Part shown: positions 15,120 through 24,003 of the stretch, piece by piece | Numbering within the stretch: position 1 is the first letter of the stretch | Layout: each line of letters starts with the position of its first letter | NCBI RefSeq assembly: GCF_024204685.1 | Contig: NZ_CP100350.1 | Span: forward strand, 1 to 64,000 | Reading direction: 5' to 3' | Length of the DNA: 64,000 nucleotides | Origin: Gilvimarinus sp. DA14 | GTDB lineage: Bacteria > Pseudomonadota > Gammaproteobacteria > Pseudomonadales > Cellvibrionaceae | The notes under the pieces: generated by a model | Seen by the model: the letters and a program-made list of their open reading frames with translations, nothing else | What the model was told of the DNA's origin: nothing | The model's database searches: none | Translations under genes and position numbers: made by a program

Positions 15120-16799
15120 TTACCGATTCAAATACTCCATTAACCATTGCATAGCCGGACGCTGCTGGCCGTTGCTGGTCATTAGGCCCGTACCTTCGCG
15201 CCAGGTGGCGCCAACCACATAGCCCCACAGGGTAATGCCGGCGACATTGGGGTGGTTGTAGAAGATGGGAAAGTGAGTCCGCATGTACTCCAGTTGCAGC
15301 TGGTCGTTGGACTCTTGAATGTCGTACTCGGAAATATACAAAGGCAACCCGAGTGATGCTATCTGATCCAACTTGTCTTCAATTTCCTGTGCGCTCCAGA
15401 CGCGGGGGTTGTAAAGGCCGTGGGCTTGCAGGCCCAAGGCATCGACGTAGCCTGAGTTAACCGCTGGGCGAATCATAGCGATGATGGCATCTGTGTCCCA
15501 AGTCATAAAGTTGTAGTCGTTGTAAATCAGAACCGCGTTGGGGCAGTGTTCGCGCGCTAAGCGGAATGACTCGGTAATCCAGTCGCTGCCATAGGCGTTT
15601 TCGGCGTAATTGGCCGGGGCGTGCGAAGGTAAGGCCTCGTTAACCACGTCAATCATTTCGGTGTCGGGGTAGCGCTCGCAGTAATCGACAATCCATTCTT
15701 CGATTTCCGCGCGCTGCTCGGCGGCACTCAGCCCATCAATCCAGCTTGGGCGTTGGCTGCCCCACACCAGTACGTGCGCTTTAACCGGAATGCCACTGGC
15801 GCGGGCATAATCGTAAATGTCATCCAAAGGTCCCCAGTTATACTGGTCGCGGGTTCCCTCTACCGAGCCCCACTTGCCCTCGTTCTCGGGGGTGATCTGA
15901 TCCCAGTACTGGGTAAAGTCCGATCTGACACTGCCGTTGGTGGTGATATTGCCCACAAAAAACTCGGGGAAATCGGGGTTACCTGGATTACCGCTTGAAG
16001 AGCTGCTGGAGCTTGACGACGAGCTGCCGTTGAACGGATTACCAAAGCCAATTGAGCCGCTGCAGTGCAGCATCTCCGAATACGAGCCCGCGCCGCATTC
16101 GCCGTCCCAGGCGCCGGTATTATCTTCCTGGTCTTCGGCCTGGTAGGTGACGTTGTTGACCATTACATAGTCCACTTGCACATCGCGGTCACCCGAGTCG
16201 TTGGTGAAGGCGACGCGCAGCTCGCCAGTGGCATCGGTATTGACGGTATAGTCCAGCATGCCGATGCTGAGGGTCCAGGTCTCGATCGTCTGACCGCCAA
16301 TTTCCAGGCTGACGCTTTCATCGCCTACAACACCGCTCATACGCACGGTAATGCTGTTGTTGCCAGTGTCAGCGGAGGACGAACTGCTTGAGCTGCTCGA
16401 ACTGCTTGAGCTTGAGCTCGAACTTGAGCTGGCAGAGCCGCCGCCCTCAACACTAAGGCTGATAAGCGTAGGAGTCGCATTGCCATCAGCGCAAAAGCCA
16501 AAGCTTGTGCTGCTGCCGGGGGAGATATTGGCATTGTAGGGCGCGGGTGAAACGCTGTCTCCGCTTAGGTTACCGTTCCAAAGGTTGGTAATATTGGCGC
16601 CATTCAGGCCCAGGCCGACGGTCCAGTTGGTGATGTTTGCACTGCCGTTGTTGGCAACGGCGACGTCGGCGCAGTAACCGGATCCCCATTGGTTTGAGAC
16701 GTTAATAGTGGCTTCGCCAGAGCCGTCGGTAATAGCGTGTGCGGCGCTTGCGGTGGCAAGTGCCGAGGCGGCAAACAGTAAATTTATTCGATTTGTCAT
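15120..16799 (-). CDS. Secreted endo-beta-1,4-xylanase, CBM2-CBM60-GH10
   Basis: A 559-residue secreted xylanase. Domains in order: signal peptide (MTNRINLLFAASALA to AHA); CBM2 at about 24-118 (with the flanking Cys residues and NWT, LWNG); a Ser-only linker; a CBM60-like xylan-binding domain at about 147-250 (ITVRMSG, VDYVMVN, two Cys pairs); a second Ser linker; and GH10 from about 275. The GH10 acid/base Glu lies in DVVNEALPS and the nucleophile Glu in LYISEYDIQ. AGGAG 6 bp before 16799 fixes the start. A promoter overlapping a perfect inverted repeat lies at 16951-16980. It cleaves the xylan backbone outside the cell. Confidence 0.9.
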   Translation of the reverse strand: MTNRINLLFAASALATASAAHAITDGSGEATINVSNQWGSGYCADVAVANNGSANITNWTVGLGLNGANITNLWNGNLSGDSVSPAPYNANISPGSSTSFGFCADGNATPTLISLSVEGGGSASSSSSSSSSSSSSSSSSSSADTGNNSITVRMSGVVGDESVSLEIGGQTIETWTLSIGMLDYTVNTDATGELRVAFTNDSGDRDVQVDYVMVNNVTYQAEDQEDNTGAWDGECGAGSYSEMLHCSGSIGFGNPFNGSSSSSSSSSSSGNPGNPDFPEFFVGNITTNGSVRSDFTQYWDQITPENEGKWGSVEGTRDQYNWGPLDDIYDYARASGIPVKAHVLVWGSQRPSWIDGLSAAEQRAEIEEWIVDYCERYPDTEMIDVVNEALPSHAPANYAENAYGSDWITESFRLAREHCPNAVLIYNDYNFMTWDTDAIIAMIRPAVNSGYVDALGLQAHGLYNPRVWSAQEIEDKLDQIASLGLPLYISEYDIQESNDQLQLEYMRTHFPIFYNHPNVAGITLWGYVVGATWREGTGLMTSNGQQRPAMQWLMEYLNR

Positions 16800-17211
16800 G
16801 GCTAACTCCTGTAAAAGTTGTAATGGGCTAAAGATGCTAACCAATGCCGCAATACATCCTTTGGGTTCGGGGCACTAAAGATATGACGAACCCTTTTTCG
16901 CTGAAGTTATTAAACTTTTTATGAGCGGCCGATTAGCGAACAGCAGGGGGATTTAAGATTGACAAATCCTTATTGTCAATTTGAATTTAAGTGGGTTGTG
17001 GGATTTAATGCCTTGGTTTTTAAGGTTGTGGCTTTCGTCACGTTTGCTTTTTTCTAATAGAAATATGTAATGGGTTGCTATATTCAAAGTTTGATTGAAA
17101 GCGGACTGACAACCGGAGAGAGATTGTGGATTGTGGCGTGCTGGTAGGAAAGCTAGTTCGTTAACAAAATATCAAACGCGGATTGTTATTGTGCTGGCAG
17201 TGTTGGAGATT
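16800..17211. other. Intergenic region upstream of xylanase gene
   Basis: About 410 AT-rich bases with the promoter/operator at 16951-16980. The rest shows no gene; the last bases belong to the terminator of the alginate lyase gene. Confidence 0.5.
16951..16980 (-). promoter_or_regulatory. Xylanase promoter with overlapping operator-like inverted repeat
   Basis: On the minus strand a perfect -35 TTGACA (16979-16974), a 17-bp spacer and -10 TTAAAT (16956-16951). The arms ATTGACAA (16958-16965) and TTGTCAAT (16973-16980) form a perfect 8-bp inverted repeat with a 7-bp spacer that covers the -35 box. A repressor binding there would block the polymerase; the protein is unknown. Confidence 0.6.
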
Positions 17212-17243
17212 AAAAATCCTCGCACAGTGTGCACTGTGCGAGG
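17212..17243 (-). terminator. Terminator of alginate lyase gene
   Basis: CCTCGCACAGTG (17218-17229), TG, CACTGTGCGAGG (17232-17243): a perfect 12-bp stem, followed in the leftward direction by ATTTTTAATC. It lies 45 bp after the stop codon of the lyase gene. Confidence 0.85.
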
Positions 17244-17288
17244 CAAGTGGCGAGAGCTTCCGACCCCAGGGTCGAAAGCGGCACCAGA

Positions 17289-19016
17289 TTACTGATGGTC
17301 AACCCAAAAGTCGTACACAACCACTTCACCGTAGTTGTCCGGATCGCCGGTTTCGCTGCCTTCTTTATCGGCGTTACTTTGGGTGTAGTTACCAATTTTG
17401 AAGTAGGCATCGCCGTAGCTGCGGTCCATTACATAATCGTTGGAGCCATCGCGTACCAGGTATTGGCTAGCGTTGCCGGCGGCGTAAGCGCTACCCAGGT
17501 TGCCGTCTTCGCTGTAGTAAACATAGTGTTTGCCGTCTACCACATCGAAAATAACCTCATGGGTGGTGCCCAGGCTGTAGTCGTGTGACACAGTCACATC
17601 GCTGCGCAATTTGCCGCCGTTAAAGCTTAAGAACAAATGGCTGTCTTCCAGGCGCAGTACCAGCGCATCGTCAATACCTTCGTCTTTATTGCCGTGAATT
17701 TGCGTCGCCACCAAATGACTTTTTACGATGGGCAGGTGGGTAATGGCCTGCTTAACGTAAACCGTGTGTTGGCCCGAGGTGGTCCAGTAAATATCTTTAC
17801 TGCCATCGGCTTCGCGCTCGCGCAACTCAGAGCGAATGTACTTGGAGTTGGGCGTGGTGCCATTGCCATCGCGCACAGGCGCGAAAAATACTATGCCGTT
17901 GCCTGCATCGTTGACATAAAAGTATTCGTTGTTTGGCTCGCCGCACAGAGTTTTATCTTCGACGCTGTCGGGGTAGGTAATTTTCCACTGGTTGCAGTTG
18001 TCCATTAAATCCGATGGAACCTCAGCGTTGCCATTATTGCCGCCGCCGTTATTACCACCACCGGTGTCGCCACCATCATCACCGCCGTTGTCGCCACCGC
18101 CGGTATCACCGCCATCGGTACCGCCTTCAGAGCTTACGCTAAATTCGGTGACTGAATTCCAGCTATTGGCAGAGTTACCGTGGCCGACATAGCGTACGTA
18201 GCGGGCTTCACTTTCGGTAACCGCAAAATTCTCTTCTGAGGTGCTGTTGCCGCTGCTTACGCCACTGTATAAAACCGTCTCCCAGTTGGAGCCATCAGTG
18301 CTGGTTTGAATATCAAACATGGAGTTGCGTTGGTCGCCTTTAAAAAACGCAATATTGACGCTGCCTACAGTTTGCGTAGCGCCCAAATCCAGCTCTAGCC
18401 AGGCGCCGTCGCCATTGCCCGACCAGCGAGTGTCCAGGTCGCCATCTATCACATTAGCGGCAACATTGCCGTCGTCGGTGCTGGCACTGGCGCTCACGCT
18501 GGTACTGCCCGAAGAGCTGCTGCTGGATGATGAAGACGATGAGGAGCCTGCCGATGAGGTGTCAATTTTGACTTCGGTAATGCTGTTCCAGTCATTTGAA
18601 CTGTTGCCGTATCCCACAATGCGAACATAGCGAGCGTCTGAATCGGTAACGTCAAAGGTTTGTTCGCTGGTGGTGCTGCCCGGCTGGTCGCCAGTAAATA
18701 CGGTCTGCCAGTTATTGCCGTTGGCCGAGGTCTGAATCTCCAGGGTAGAGGTGCGCTGGTCGCCTTTGTATAGGGCAATATCCAGTGAATCTACCGAGTA
18801 AACCTGGCCCAGATCGAATTCTATCCACTGGCCGTCGCCCTGGGCGCTCCAGCGGGTGGAAAGATCGTTATCCAAAGTGTTTTGCGGCGCGTTGCCATCG
18901 TCACTGGATGCGCTAACCGCAACCGGGGTGGCCGCATAGCTTGCGCCTGCGCTCGTTACGGCCAACGCCGCTGCCAGTAATTTTAAGCTAGAAGGAATAG
19001 GTAGTGAGTTGTTCAT
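17289..19016 (-). CDS. Secreted alginate lyase, CBM32-CBM32-PL7
   Basis: A 575-residue secreted enzyme. Signal peptide (MNNSLPIPSSLKLLAAALAV to SYA); two F5/8 type C (CBM32-like) domains at about 30-150 and 175-300, near duplicates of each other (STRWSAQGDGQWIEFDLG and DTRWSGNGDGAWLELDLG); a poly-Ser linker between them; a Gly/Asp-rich linker at about 300-335; then a PL7 alginate lyase domain with its three signature motifs, RSELRE, QIHG and YFKIGNYTQ. The Ile in QIH is usual for enzymes that accept guluronate-containing blocks. ATG at 19016 is preferred over a TTG 6 codons upstream. Together with the xylanase it points to algal and plant cell-wall use. Confidence 0.9.
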   Translation of the reverse strand: MNNSLPIPSSLKLLAAALAVTSAGASYAATPVAVSASSDDGNAPQNTLDNDLSTRWSAQGDGQWIEFDLGQVYSVDSLDIALYKGDQRTSTLEIQTSANGNNWQTVFTGDQPGSTTSEQTFDVTDSDARYVRIVGYGNSSNDWNSITEVKIDTSSAGSSSSSSSSSSSSGSTSVSASASTDDGNVAANVIDGDLDTRWSGNGDGAWLELDLGATQTVGSVNIAFFKGDQRNSMFDIQTSTDGSNWETVLYSGVSSGNSTSEENFAVTESEARYVRYVGHGNSANSWNSVTEFSVSSEGGTDGGDTGGGDNGGDDGGDTGGGNNGGGNNGNAEVPSDLMDNCNQWKITYPDSVEDKTLCGEPNNEYFYVNDAGNGIVFFAPVRDGNGTTPNSKYIRSELREREADGSKDIYWTTSGQHTVYVKQAITHLPIVKSHLVATQIHGNKDEGIDDALVLRLEDSHLFLSFNGGKLRSDVTVSHDYSLGTTHEVIFDVVDGKHYVYYSEDGNLGSAYAAGNASQYLVRDGSNDYVMDRSYGDAYFKIGNYTQSNADKEGSETGDPDNYGEVVVYDFWVDHQ

Positions 19017-19539
19017 GGACTTGGTCTCTTGCAATTTTTATAGGTATTTCTTGGGTCGTTAAATGCTTGTTACTTAGCGAAACCCAAGGCCCTGGATCTG
19101 ATGGGAATGTCCAAACGACAAACCAGAACTTTCGGTAACTGCGTGAACTTGATTTATTGGTTTACTTCACATCAGCGTTATCTTGCTGGTCGCTACTTGA
19201 GGTTGCAGCACGAGCAAGGCTCCCGTTAGCGATTTTTTGTTAGGGCTGTGCCAACGGGAGGTCAACAATAGTCTAGTTACTTCCAGTTTGTAAACCTATT
19301 TATCGCCCAATATTTATTACCAAATGGTTAATTTGTGATCTGGTTTGTTAATTTTGTCTCTTTCGGCGTTTGTTTTGGAGGCGAGCAATTGATAGCCCGT
19401 GAGTGCTAAATGGTTAGAGGCTGGCTTTGGCTGGGGTGAGGGTAAAGCAGGCGGTACTAGGGCTGTGAGCTAAGCTGGAGCCCACAAGCGGGGAGAGGGG
19501 CGTCAGACGTCCGACCACAGACGCCCAACGCACCCAGCA
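19017..19539. other. Intergenic region, no gene seen
   Basis: About 520 bases between the start of the alginate lyase gene and the end of urtE. It should carry the lyase promoter (several weak candidates, none clear). The second copy of the 20-bp dispersed repeat lies at 19503-19522, next to the end of urtE. Confidence 0.4.
19503..19522. repeat. Short dispersed repeat, copy 2
   Basis: TCAGACGTCCGACCACAGAC, 19 of 20 identical to 15020-15039, 17 bp beyond the end of urtE. Confidence 0.55.
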
Positions 19540-20235
19540 TCAAACACTCAAATACTTCTGCACCAAATCCTCGTTTAACTCATCCATTGCACCGGTCGCC
19601 TCCACTTTGCCGCGCTCCATAATATAAAAGTGGTCGGCCACTTTACGGGCAAAGGGCAGTTTTTGTTCCACCAGCAGTACGGTTAAACCAAACTCTTCAT
19701 TCAGGCGGCGGATTACATTGCCGATGTCGCGCACGACGTTAGGCTGAATACCCTCGGTGGGTTCGTCCAGAATCAGCAGCTTGGGGTCCAGCACCAAGGC
19801 ACGGCCAATAGCCAATTGTTGTTGCTGACCGCCGGATAAATCGCCGCCACGGCGGTGTTTCATCTCTTGCAGCACCGGAAACAGCTCGTAGATCAGATCG
19901 GGTATTTTGCTCGCGCCATCGCCTCGCGCGCCCAGAGAGATCTTTAAGTTTTCCTCTACGGTTAATAGCGGAAAAATCTCCCGACCCTGGGGCACATAGC
20001 CGATGCCGGTACGGGCGCGATTTTCGGTAGAGGCTTTGCTGACGTCTTTACCGTTAAAAATGATGTTGCCGTCTTTAATGGGCAGCAAACCGGTCACGCA
20101 TTTAAGCAAGGTGGTTTTACCCACTCCATTGCGCCCGATTAAACAGCCACAGCTGCCCTCGGGCAGTTCCAGATCCAGGTCCCAGAGAATATGACTCTGG
20201 CCGTAGTACTGGTTGATTGATTGTATGTTTAGCAC
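19540..20235 (-). CDS. urtE: Urea ABC transporter ATP-binding protein UrtE
   Basis: A 231-residue LivF-type ATPase of the UrtABCDE urea importer. It has Walker A GRNGVGKTTLLKC, the ABC signature DLSGGQQQQLAIGRAL and Walker B LLILDEPTEGIQPNV; the phrase TEGIQPNVV is characteristic of UrtE. The frame stays open for 38 codons further upstream, but that part is repeat-like and unlike the family. GTG at 20235, with CTGGAG 7 bp upstream, gives the normal length. Last gene of urtABCDE, separated from urtD by a 91-bp imperfect inverted repeat. Confidence 0.9.
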   Translation of the reverse strand: MLNIQSINQYYGQSHILWDLDLELPEGSCGCLIGRNGVGKTTLLKCVTGLLPIKDGNIIFNGKDVSKASTENRARTGIGYVPQGREIFPLLTVEENLKISLGARGDGASKIPDLIYELFPVLQEMKHRRGGDLSGGQQQQLAIGRALVLDPKLLILDEPTEGIQPNVVRDIGNVIRRLNEEFGLTVLLVEQKLPFARKVADHFYIMERGKVEATGAMDELNEDLVQKYLSV

Positions 20236-20252
20236 GTTGTTGCTCCAGATTG

Positions 20253-20326
20253 ACGGGGAACGGTGTACGGAGGGTGGGGGACGGAGGGAGTGAATTACAA
20301 GTTCGTTCTCCGTCCTCCGTTTCCCG
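20253..20326. repeat. Imperfect inverted repeat between urtD and urtE
   Basis: The left arm starts ACGGGGAACGG and goes on with ACGGAGG; the right arm is the complement of ACGGGAAACGGAGGACG. The arms pair with small bulges around an AT-rich centre, so the urtD-urtE mRNA would carry a hairpin. No T run follows, so it is not a standard terminator; it may be an RNA-stability element or a dispersed repeat. Confidence 0.5.
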
Positions 20327-21151
20327 TTATTCCCCCAAATAAACCTCAACCACTTTCGGGTCGCTCTGCACCTGATCCATACTGCCCTCGGCCAGTACCG
20401 AGCCTTGGTGCAGCACGGTTACTTTGCGGGCGATGGAGCGGACGAAAGCCATGTCGTGTTCCACCACGATGACCGAGTGTTTTCCCGCCAGCGAGGTTAA
20501 TAACTCGGCGGTGCGCTCGGTTTCTTCGCCGGTCATACCAGCAACAGGTTCGTCCACCAGCAGCACGCGAGGGCTTTGCATTAACAGCATGCCAATCTCC
20601 AGCCACTGCTTTTGCCCGTGGGACAAATTGCCCGCGCTGTTAAAACGCGATTGGACAAGGCCGATGGTGTGCAGGACTTCGTCAATGCGGTCGCGCTGCT
20701 CGCCGGTTAGATCGCGGGTTAAGGTAAACCAGAACTTTTTATTGCCCGCGGTGGCCAGTTCCAGGTTTTCGTACACGCTCAAGGCTTCAAACACCGTGGG
20801 CTTTTGAAACTTGCGGCCAATACCGCCTCGCGCAATTTGGTGCTCGGAGAGTTCGCGCAAATTAATTTGCTGACCAAAGTAAATGCTGCCGCTGTCGGGT
20901 TTGGTTTTACCGGTAATCACATCCATCATGGTGGTTTTACCGGCGCCGTTGGGGCCGATAATGCAGCGCAGCTCGCCCTCGTCAATGTACAGGTTTAAGT
21001 TGTTCAGCGCTTTAAAGCCGTCAAAGCTCACCGATACATCTTCTACGTACAAAATCGGGCCGTGGCTGGTGTCCAGCGGGTGACCAAAATTGGGGTCTTT
21101 TACGGGCAGCGCTTTGGTGCCCCAGTTGCGGGCGTGTTTAAACGGGTTCAT
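20327..21151 (-). CDS. urtD: Urea ABC transporter ATP-binding protein UrtD
   Basis: A 274-residue LivG-type ATPase. It has Walker A GPNGAGKTTMMDV, NLSHGQKQWLEIGMLL as signature (the SHGQKQWLEI form is typical of UrtD) and Walker B VLLVDEPVAGMT. The family-typical N-terminal extension is present. It powers urea import with UrtE. The start codon overlaps the end of urtC by 4 bp (ATGA), which implies coupled translation. Confidence 0.92.
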   Translation of the reverse strand: MNPFKHARNWGTKALPVKDPNFGHPLDTSHGPILYVEDVSVSFDGFKALNNLNLYIDEGELRCIIGPNGAGKTTMMDVITGKTKPDSGSIYFGQQINLRELSEHQIARGGIGRKFQKPTVFEALSVYENLELATAGNKKFWFTLTRDLTGEQRDRIDEVLHTIGLVQSRFNSAGNLSHGQKQWLEIGMLLMQSPRVLLVDEPVAGMTGEETERTAELLTSLAGKHSVIVVEHDMAFVRSIARKVTVLHQGSVLAEGSMDQVQSDPKVVEVYLGE

Positions 21152-22266
21152 GGCTGCTCCTCCTGTTTATTGTCACTGCTTTTGCTTTTTTTGAAGCGGC
21201 CGATCAAACCCACCAGCCCTTTGGGCAATACCAGGGTGACCAGCACAAACAGCAAGCCCAAGGGGAATAGCCAGGCTTCGGGGTAAAACGAGGTGAACAC
21301 AGTTTTGCCGTAATTCACACTAAACGCACCGACAATCGCGCCATAGAGTGTGCCGCGCCCGCCGGTGGCCACCCACACAACCAACTCAATAGAGTTAAGC
21401 GGCGAGAACTCGCCCGGGTTGATAATACCCACCTGTGGCACATAGAGCGCCCCGGCAATTCCGGCCAGCACGGCGGAGAAAACAAACAGCCACAACTTGT
21501 AAGACTCCACTTGGTAGCCGGAAAAGCGGGTGCGTGATTCCGCGTCGCGAATGGACACAATAACCTTGCCGGCGCGCGAGGTGACAATATAGCGACAGGC
21601 GAGGTACGCCAGCATCAGCGCAATGCCCGAGGCCAAAAACAAACCGATGCGGGTGGAGTCGGCGGTAATGGAAAAGCCGAGAATATCTTTAAAGTCGGTT
21701 AAGCCGTTGTTGCCACCAAAGCCCATTTCGTTGCGGAAAAAGGCGAGCATTAAGGCGTAGGTAAGCGCCTGGGTGATAATGGCAAAGTAAACGCCGGTAA
21801 CGCGCGAGCGAAATGCCAGCCAGCCAAATACCCAGGCGAGAATTCCCGGCACCAGGACAATCATTAAGGCGGCAAACCAAAACATATCAAAGCCGTGCCA
21901 GTACCAGGGCAGCTCTTGCCAGTTTAAAAACACCATAAAATCCGGCAGCAGCGGATCGCCGTACTTACCCCTATCGCCAATCTGACGCATTAGGTACATA
22001 CCCATGGCGTAACCGCCCAGGGCAAAGAATGCGCCGTGGCCCAGCGAGAGAATACCCGCGTAGCCCCAGATTAAATCCAGTGCCAGCGCCAGCAGGGCGT
22101 AGCAAAGGAATTTACCCAAAAGGGTGACGGCAAAGGTTGAGACGTGAAACGGCGAGCTTTCGGGTACCACCAGGTTCAGGATAGGCACCAGAATGCAAGT
22201 GAGGGCGATAATACCCAACACCAGCATGCCGCCTTTATCACTGGTTAATAATCGTTGTGTCAGCAT
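21148..22266 (-). CDS. urtC: Urea ABC transporter permease UrtC
   Basis: A 372-residue LivM-type inner-membrane permease with about ten hydrophobic segments. The motifs WGYAGILSLGHGAFFALGGYAMGMYLMR, VTGVYFAIITQALTYA, NGLTDFKDILGF and VWVATGGRGTLYGAIVGA match UrtC. It forms the channel with UrtB. A 29-bp gap follows urtB, and it overlaps urtD by 4 bp. Confidence 0.92.
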   Translation of the reverse strand: MLTQRLLTSDKGGMLVLGIIALTCILVPILNLVVPESSPFHVSTFAVTLLGKFLCYALLALALDLIWGYAGILSLGHGAFFALGGYAMGMYLMRQIGDRGKYGDPLLPDFMVFLNWQELPWYWHGFDMFWFAALMIVLVPGILAWVFGWLAFRSRVTGVYFAIITQALTYALMLAFFRNEMGFGGNNGLTDFKDILGFSITADSTRIGLFLASGIALMLAYLACRYIVTSRAGKVIVSIRDAESRTRFSGYQVESYKLWLFVFSAVLAGIAGALYVPQVGIINPGEFSPLNSIELVVWVATGGRGTLYGAIVGAFSVNYGKTVFTSFYPEAWLFPLGLLFVLVTLVLPKGLVGLIGRFKKSKSSDNKQEEQP

Positions 22267-22295
22267 AGTTCAGTTCCAATTCTGTTAAGTGAAAA

Positions 22296-23915
22296 TCAAT
22301 CTGCAGCGGCCCGGCCTTTTTGCGGAAAAAGACCTTTGGGCTTTTTCTGAATAAACAGAATCAGCAGTACCAGAATCAGAACCTTGGCCAGTACGGCACC
22401 GGCAAAGGGTTCCATAAATTTATTAATCACGCCCAAGCTCATGGCGCTGACCAGAGTGCCCCATAAATTACCGACGCCGCCGAATACCACCACCATAAAC
22501 GAGTCGATGATATAGGCCTGGCCCAGGTTGGGCCCCACGTTGGTTAACTGCGACAGGGCCACCCCGGCAATGCCGGCAACGCCCGAACCCAAACCGAATG
22601 TCATGGCATCCACCCAGCTGGCGCGCACACCCACGGCGCGAGCCATGGGCCGGTTTTGCGACACAGCGCGAACCTTTAAACCCAGTGAGGTCTTTTTAAG
22701 CACTGCGAGCAGGGCGAAAAACACCATTAAACCGAACAGCAAAATGTACAGTCGGTTAAAGGTAATGGAAAACGCCGGATTGATTTGCAGCGAACCGCTC
22801 ATCCACTCCGGCAAACTGACGGCCCGGTTTAAAGGCGAGAAAATAGAACGCGCGGCCTGCTGTAAAATCAGGCTGATACCAAAAGTCGCCAGCAGGGTTT
22901 CCAGCGGGCGGCCGTACAAAAATTGAATCACGCCTCGCTCTATCGCGATACCCACCAAGCCCGACACCACAAAGGCGGCGGGAATGGCCATAAACAAACT
23001 GTATTCGATCTGATTGGGGAAGGCCTGTTGAATGACCCAGGTGGTGTAGGCGCCAATCATCATCAGCTCGCCGTGGGCCATATTGATCACGCCCATTACC
23101 CCGAAGGTAATGGCAAGGCCAATGGCAGACAGCAGCAGAACCGAGCCGAGGCTAAGACCAAAAAAGATATTCTCGCCTAAACGGAACATTTTTAACTTGC
23201 CGTCAATGGAGTCCAGCGAGCGCTGCGCCTCGGTGCGAATGCTCGATTCGGCGTCGTTGTCGGCGATACTTTGCAGCGAGCCCCGTACCTCCGGGTAGAG
23301 GGAACCGCGCAGCTCTTTAACCGCGGTTAGACGAGTGTCGTTATCGCTGCTGTCTAACTGGGCCAGGGCGATGGCGGCGGTCATGGCATCGCGCACATCG
23401 CTACTGCTTTCGTCGATTTTAAGCTGCTGTAATAGGGCAATGCTGGCGTTATCTACGCCGTCGGAAATCATCTGCTCGACCGCGTTCAAGCGAGTAGCGG
23501 CGTCATCGGCGCTTAAATTTATTTGCGCCAGCAGGGTTTTAATCTGGCTGCGTAATTTGTTGTGAATGGGAATGCGTTTGGTGCGGCCCAGACTGTCGGC
23601 GCTAACGGCCTCGCCATTGGCGGCCAGCACATAGGTGTCGGGGCCGGTTTCGATAATCACTTGGCGAGGATCGCTGCGGGTAGATTCCAGCGAACCTTCT
23701 AGCAGCGCTTTTAATACGGTTTGCGCGCGCTCGTGGTTTGTGGCGGCAATAGCTTCCACGGTTTTACCGCGTTTGCTCAAACTGCCGGAGGCGAGTTCAT
23801 CCACCAGGGTGGGAAAATCCGGTTCGGCCGGGGACTGTGCATAGGCTGAAGGCAGCGTCAATAAAAACGCGCCGAGGGCTATCCACAGGCACATTGATTT
23901 TTTTAAAAGTGCCAT
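22296..23915 (-). CDS. urtB: Urea ABC transporter permease UrtB
   Basis: A 539-residue protein. The C-terminal ~300 residues are a LivH-type permease (FGVMGVINMAHGELMMIGAY, RPLETLLATFGISLILQQ, GSGVAGIAGVALSQLTNVGP, DSFMVVVFGGVGNLWGT). The N-terminal ~240 residues are a signal peptide plus a helical HEAT-like region; this long form is the usual proteobacterial UrtB. Inner membrane; second gene of the urt operon, 88 bp after urtA. Confidence 0.92.
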   Translation of the reverse strand: MALLKKSMCLWIALGAFLLTLPSAYAQSPAEPDFPTLVDELASGSLSKRGKTVEAIAATNHERAQTVLKALLEGSLESTRSDPRQVIIETGPDTYVLAANGEAVSADSLGRTKRIPIHNKLRSQIKTLLAQINLSADDAATRLNAVEQMISDGVDNASIALLQQLKIDESSSDVRDAMTAAIALAQLDSSDNDTRLTAVKELRGSLYPEVRGSLQSIADNDAESSIRTEAQRSLDSIDGKLKMFRLGENIFFGLSLGSVLLLSAIGLAITFGVMGVINMAHGELMMIGAYTTWVIQQAFPNQIEYSLFMAIPAAFVVSGLVGIAIERGVIQFLYGRPLETLLATFGISLILQQAARSIFSPLNRAVSLPEWMSGSLQINPAFSITFNRLYILLFGLMVFFALLAVLKKTSLGLKVRAVSQNRPMARAVGVRASWVDAMTFGLGSGVAGIAGVALSQLTNVGPNLGQAYIIDSFMVVVFGGVGNLWGTLVSAMSLGVINKFMEPFAGAVLAKVLILVLLILFIQKKPKGLFPQKGRAAAD

Positions 23916-24003
23916 GGTTGTATCACTATCAGGTTTGAGGGAGTTCGAAAGGTTGGGCCGCTAGTGGACAACAGGTTCCACTGGCGGCCCGCACTCAGCA
24001 GTA

